Assembly (NCBI GenBank): GCA_903835145.1
Contig: CAILMA010000505.1
Location: 1 to 17,564, forward strand
Direction: 5' to 3'
Length of the DNA stretch: 17,564 nt
Source: an uncultured Bacteroidota bacterium
GTDB lineage: Bacteria > Bacteroidota > Bacteroidia > Chitinophagales > Chitinophagaceae
Shown: one piece after another, positions 15,086 to 17,564 of the stretch
Numbering within the stretch: the stretch's first letter is position 1
Layout: each line of letters begins with the position of its first letter
Notes under the pieces: generated by a model
Database searches by the model: none
The model's input: the letters and a program-made list of their open reading frames with translations, nothing else
What the model was told of the DNA's origin: nothing
Made by a program: the position numbers and the translations under genes

Positions 15086-15274
15086 TTACTTATGAAAGTA
15101 GTAGCCATGGCCGCCCATATGACCCGACCCTGAAGTGTTAATAGTATGCCCATCCTTGTTTTTATTGTCATCTCCTAAAAACCGGGTGCCAGTGAAGGAC
15201 CCATAGGAAAACAAACCAACCCCTGTAAGCAGGCAAAGCGCATAGTACTTTATTCTTTTTAAGTCTTGAATCAT
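15086..15274 (-). CDS. small exported Gly/His-rich protein
   Basis: This encodes 62 residues. The N-terminus (MIQDLKRIKYYALCLLTGVGLFSYGSF) is a signal or anchor sequence with one hydrophobic helix at about 9-25. A short polar linker (GDDNKNKDGHTINT) leads to a tail SGSGHMGGHGYYFHK that holds three of the four His residues and ends in aromatic residues and Lys. The gene lies between the DUF4178-like gene (9 bases away) and the aminopropyltransferase gene (32 bases away), all in one direction, which supports it being real. I recognise no family with certainty; small proteins with a Gly-rich, Tyr/His-ending tail are, from memory, seen in similar clusters. The His-rich tail may bind metal, or the terminal Lys or other residues may be the target of an amine modification. 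Both are inferences. Confidence 0.7.
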   Translation of the reverse strand: MIQDLKRIKYYALCLLTGVGLFSYGSFTGTRFLGDDNKNKDGHTINTSGSGHMGGHGYYFHK

Positions 15275-15283
15275 AGTCGTAAT

Positions 15284-16618
15284 TTAAGATTCTGGTAAGT
15301 CACCGTATTCTTTGTCAAACCATTTACTGTTCTCGTAGGTATACTTTCTTATAAATTGTATGGTAGGGTACAGCAATATCAGGCACAGCATTAACCAGAA
15401 GTTGGAGCTCAGAAAACTGTTTTGTGATACCGTTACATCAAAAGCAGGTTGCGGTATTGTTCCATCATCGTTTTTCTTATACTCCGTAGCGGGATATATA
15501 TTCATGTGGTAGGTACCGGATGGCACTCCTGATAGTACTGCATCAATATTGTGGTCGCCCTCTGACCAGCTCTCCCCTCCCTCGTAGCCGGAATAATATT
15601 CTATCGTTTTATCCAGTTCATACACGTGGCCATCTTTATCATTGATCAGCGATATCTCCAGCTCTATCCAGCTGTTGTTCAGGGCAGGGGCACTTAAAGT
15701 GAAGTAAACCGGGGCCGGGCCTGTAATATTAAATGGCTCAGTGATTATAGATTTTGTGTTGCCCCAACCCGTTGTATCCTGCACACAGTAAAGCGTTTTG
15801 TTATACAACTGTTTCTCTGGTTTAAACATCATGGTGCCCACGGTAATCAGCAGGAACAACGCAAGCGTAATACCAGTGAATTTTACCAGTGACTTCCAGC
15901 GGGGGTAGAATTTTGAAGGGATGAACGGAATGCCGGTATTCTTTTTCGGCAACCACTCCGGTGCTATCTCAAAGTCGTTGAGCAACGCCTTCGGAGAAAG
16001 ATAACTGGCCCTGAACCAACTGGGCTGGTAGTTTCTTTCTTCATTTATCAATATGCGTGGCGCATTCACGTATTCGTAGGTAGTCAGGCTTTCATCTTCC
16101 AGTATGTTCCAGTCAAACTCCCCTTCGGCATATATAATGTTGAACTGATACTGGAGGTACAAAAGGTAATTTACCCCTTCATCCTGCGCAAAACAATCGC
16201 CATTCAGGTACTTGGTAAGCTCTATGTTCTGGTTGTTTGACCGCCAAATCATCATCCAGTTCCCATCAAATTCGGCCAAAATAACGTACCAGTTACTTTT
16301 GGGCGAATAGAAAGCATATTCGTTCCAGTAGATTTCATCGTCCTTCTGCTTTTTGCGTATGAAACCTACCAACATGTATTCGATTCCTTCAACAGTGCCC
16401 ATGGTACCCAGCGGAAAGGGGCATTGTTGCACATCGGCATCGCTAAATTTCCTTAGACTGGCATTATTGCCATCGCTGCGCTGGAAGAAGCTGTGACAGG
16501 AACTGCAGCCAAAATAGGCGCTCTTACGGGTATCATACACGTTGAGCCCATTGGCGCATACCGGGCACTTTATTACCGAGTAGCTGGGTAGCACATATTT
16601 CGATTCCGGAGCTGCCAT
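15284..16618 (-). CDS. zinc-ribbon plus DUF4178-like two-pass membrane protein
   Basis: This encodes 444 residues. A zinc ribbon is at the N-terminus with Cys18, Cys21, Cys38 and Cys41 (KCPVC, GCSSC). A beta-rich section at about 65-215 fits the DUF4178 pattern: PLGTMGTVEGIEYMLVGFIR, YWNEYAFYSPKSNWYVILAE and FDGNWMMIW. One membrane helix lies at about 245-265 (FTGITLALFLLITVGTMMF) and another at about 404-423 (FWLMLCLILLYPTIQFI). The 140 residues between them are a beta-sandwich that should face the periplasm (residues EGGESWSEGDHNIDAVLSGVPSG are typical of it). The N- and C-terminal parts would then be cytoplasmic. DUF4178 proteins are known to occur beside SpeD, spermidine-synthase-like and DUF350 genes, though their function is not established. 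The ATG is 2 bases after the SpeD stop codon, so the two are translated together. Confidence 0.8.
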   Translation of the reverse strand: MAAPESKYVLPSYSVIKCPVCANGLNVYDTRKSAYFGCSSCHSFFQRSDGNNASLRKFSDADVQQCPFPLGTMGTVEGIEYMLVGFIRKKQKDDEIYWNEYAFYSPKSNWYVILAEFDGNWMMIWRSNNQNIELTKYLNGDCFAQDEGVNYLLYLQYQFNIIYAEGEFDWNILEDESLTTYEYVNAPRILINEERNYQPSWFRASYLSPKALLNDFEIAPEWLPKKNTGIPFIPSKFYPRWKSLVKFTGITLALFLLITVGTMMFKPEKQLYNKTLYCVQDTTGWGNTKSIITEPFNITGPAPVYFTLSAPALNNSWIELEISLINDKDGHVYELDKTIEYYSGYEGGESWSEGDHNIDAVLSGVPSGTYHMNIYPATEYKKNDDGTIPQPAFDVTVSQNSFLSSNFWLMLCLILLYPTIQFIRKYTYENSKWFDKEYGDLPES

Positions 16619-16620
16619 GG

Positions 16621-16974
16621 TTATCGCATAATTTCCTGTTGAGTAATGATAGATGCCGCAAAATGACGCAAGGTGCCGGCATAAAACGCCCTCACTTTCT
16701 CTGTATTATCATGCTCAAAATTAGAGAGATACACATCAAATGTTGCGAGGCTATGTTCTGGCCAGGTATGTATGGATACGTGCGACTCCGTAAGGCACAC
16801 GACAGCGGTAAAACCGCCGTTGTCGAAACTATGATACACCTCCCCTACTTTCTGCAGGCTGAGTTCTTCTATTAGTTGATCACAGCAGGTCTTGCACTCA
16901 AGAGCATTCGTAAGCAATGCTAAAGAAGAGCTGAATGTGCCTAATATGTGAAGACCCGGCTTATATTGTGTCAT
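16621..16974 (-). CDS. speD: SpeD-type pyruvoyl decarboxylase homologue
   Basis: This encodes 117 residues, the size of the small bacterial/archaeal AdoMet decarboxylases, which process themselves into two chains. The motif TESHVSIHTWPE at 62-73 holds the Glu63-Ser64 cleavage pair, where Ser64 becomes the pyruvoyl group, and His69, the equivalent of the catalytic His68 of the Thermotoga enzyme. However, the position of the proton-donor Cys (DLFTCG in Thermotoga) is Ser84 here (DVYLSN). AdoMet decarboxylase makes decarboxylated AdoMet, the aminopropyl donor that the aminopropyltransferase three genes downstream needs, which favours that role. Some SpeD homologues have been reported as arginine or ornithine decarboxylases, so with the Cys missing this is a real alternative. 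It is the first gene of the operon; the gene symbol is given for the family, not for a proven activity. Confidence 0.83.
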   Translation of the reverse strand: MTQYKPGLHILGTFSSSLALLTNALECKTCCDQLIEELSLQKVGEVYHSFDNGGFTAVVCLTESHVSIHTWPEHSLATFDVYLSNFEHDNTEKVRAFYAGTLRHFAASIITQQEIMR

Positions 16975-17318
16975 AAAGATGCTTTGGTAGCAGCCTGAAA
17001 ATTATTTTAATACCTTCCCCGCTCAAAATCAAAAAATATCCTTGTAAATGTAAAAATAAAAGTATTCTAAATTCCTATTCCAGCAAATAAGTTCGGCAGA
17101 AGTTCTTGTTCTGACTCACTGTTTTCTACACCGTCTGAGTTATGATATGGAGAAAACACCTGATTGCAGTGCCTCAAAAAGATAAATAAATCCTAAATAT
17201 AGCCGGATATTGGCTAACTTTCACAGCGTTATAATCTTACCTATAACTTTGTGCGTTCGGTCACATGCATGGCGCACTGGTTACAACCCCTTGGTTACCG
17301 GAATAATCAAATTCATAA
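16975..17318. other. 344-base divergent intergenic region
   Basis: This region separates the SpeD operon (-) from the ABC-transporter gene (+), so it should contain promoters for both. For the + side TAACTTTG is at 17244-17251, about 60 bases before the ATG, with no well-spaced TTG. For the - side I found no exact TAnnTTTG; the closest is TATTTTTTG (reverse strand of 17030-17038), one base too long. An 8-bp inverted repeat lies at 17120-17158. No coding sequence is credible. Confidence 0.55.
17120..17158. repeat. inverted repeat TGTTTTCT / AGAAAACA
   Basis: TGTTTTCT (17120-17127) and AGAAAACA (17151-17158) are exact reverse complements separated by 23 bases. A smaller pair, ACTCA (17114-17118) / TGAGT (17136-17140), interleaves with it. 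The position between two divergent promoters would suit a regulator site. An AT-rich 8-bp match can also occur by chance. Confidence 0.4.
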
Positions 17319-17564
17319 ATGAAGAAAATTTCTCGTCTTTTAAAATACCTGGTTGACTACAAAGGCAAAATAGCGTTGTATTTTGGTGCTAATCTTTTGG
17401 GTATCACTTTTGGAGTATTGTCTTTTTCCATGCTTACTCCCGCGCTGAGTGTATTGTTCAAACTCACGAAGGATAACATCAAGGCCGATGGAATGCTTGG
17501 GAAGGTTTCTACCTACATCAGCGAGGTTGTAAAGCAACAGGGGGAGCTGCAGGCACTGGGTTAC
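17319..17564 (+). CDS. ABC transporter permease/ATP-binding protein, N-terminal fragment
   Basis: ATG 17319 opens a frame that stays open to the last base of the window (82 codons). The protein starts MKKISRLLKYLVDYKGKIAL and continues with a first membrane helix (YFGANLLGITFGVLSFSMLTPAL), then a soluble stretch with LSVLFKLTKDN and SEVVKQQGEL. This basic start, single long helix and extended loop resemble the first transmembrane segment of MsbA-type lipid or multidrug exporters from Bacteroidota, whose ATPase domain would lie beyond the window. With no ATPase motif visible, the call rests on resemblance of the N-terminus only. It is divergent from the SpeD operon, so it is not evidently part of that system. 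Confidence 0.65.
   Translation, partial: MKKISRLLKYLVDYKGKIALYFGANLLGITFGVLSFSMLTPALSVLFKLTKDNIKADGMLGKVSTYISEVVKQQGELQALGY

Noticed and set aside
17278..17298. Direct repeat TGGTTAC twice before the ABC gene as a regulator site
   Set aside because: Seven bases repeated once at 14-base spacing is weak, with no matching promoter feature.

Overview
The window looks like a chromosomal segment from a member of the Bacteroidota, probably a Chitinophagales/Sphingobacteriales-type organism. The evidence is: a secreted protein with a C-terminal type IX secretion (Por) sorting domain; a SusC-like TonB-dependent receptor with an N-terminal carboxypeptidase-regulatory-like domain; a characteristic acidic Bacteroidota TPR protein; a PpiD/SurA-like membrane-anchored foldase; repeated TAnnTTTG promoter -7 elements (TAACTTTG, TAAATTTG, TAATTTTG, TATTTTTG); and mostly weak Shine-Dalgarno sites. 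Species-level placement is not possible by reading.

Layout. Bases 1-177 are the tail of a short-chain dehydrogenase. A TPR protein (369-1784, +) follows and ends at a perfect 15-bp hairpin terminator, which it shares with a convergent T9SS-secreted protein (1852-3108, -). Next, on the + strand, is a probable metal-handling group: an exported HMA-domain protein (3308-3664), a TonB-dependent receptor starting 4 bases later (3669-5915), and a lipoprotein with a c-type haem motif (5996-6508). A PpiD-like periplasmic foldase (6652-8865) with its own promoter and terminator and cysteinyl-tRNA synthetase (cysS, 9256-10752) complete the + strand half. cysS ends at a strong hairpin that also lies directly after the last gene of a convergent operon.

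The most interesting part is 10824-16974, a compact six-gene minus-strand operon. In transcription order it encodes a SpeD-type pyruvoyl decarboxylase homologue, a zinc-ribbon/DUF4178-like two-pass membrane protein, a 62-residue exported Gly/His-rich peptide, a membrane-embedded spermidine-synthase-like aminopropyltransferase, a Tat-exported FAD amine-oxidase-like enzyme, and a polytopic membrane protein with many membrane-associated histidines. Several junctions overlap or are only a few bases long, so the genes are probably co-transcribed. I infer a pathway that makes an amine at the membrane, exports or anchors it, and oxidises it. The SpeD homologue keeps the Glu-Ser autocleavage site and the catalytic His, but has Ser where the AdoMet decarboxylase proton-donor Cys is expected, so its substrate may not be AdoMet.

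A 344-base divergent intergenic region follows, then the first 82 codons of an ABC-transporter permease/ATPase (17319 to the window end, +). I saw no tRNA, rRNA, CRISPR array, insertion sequence or phage gene.
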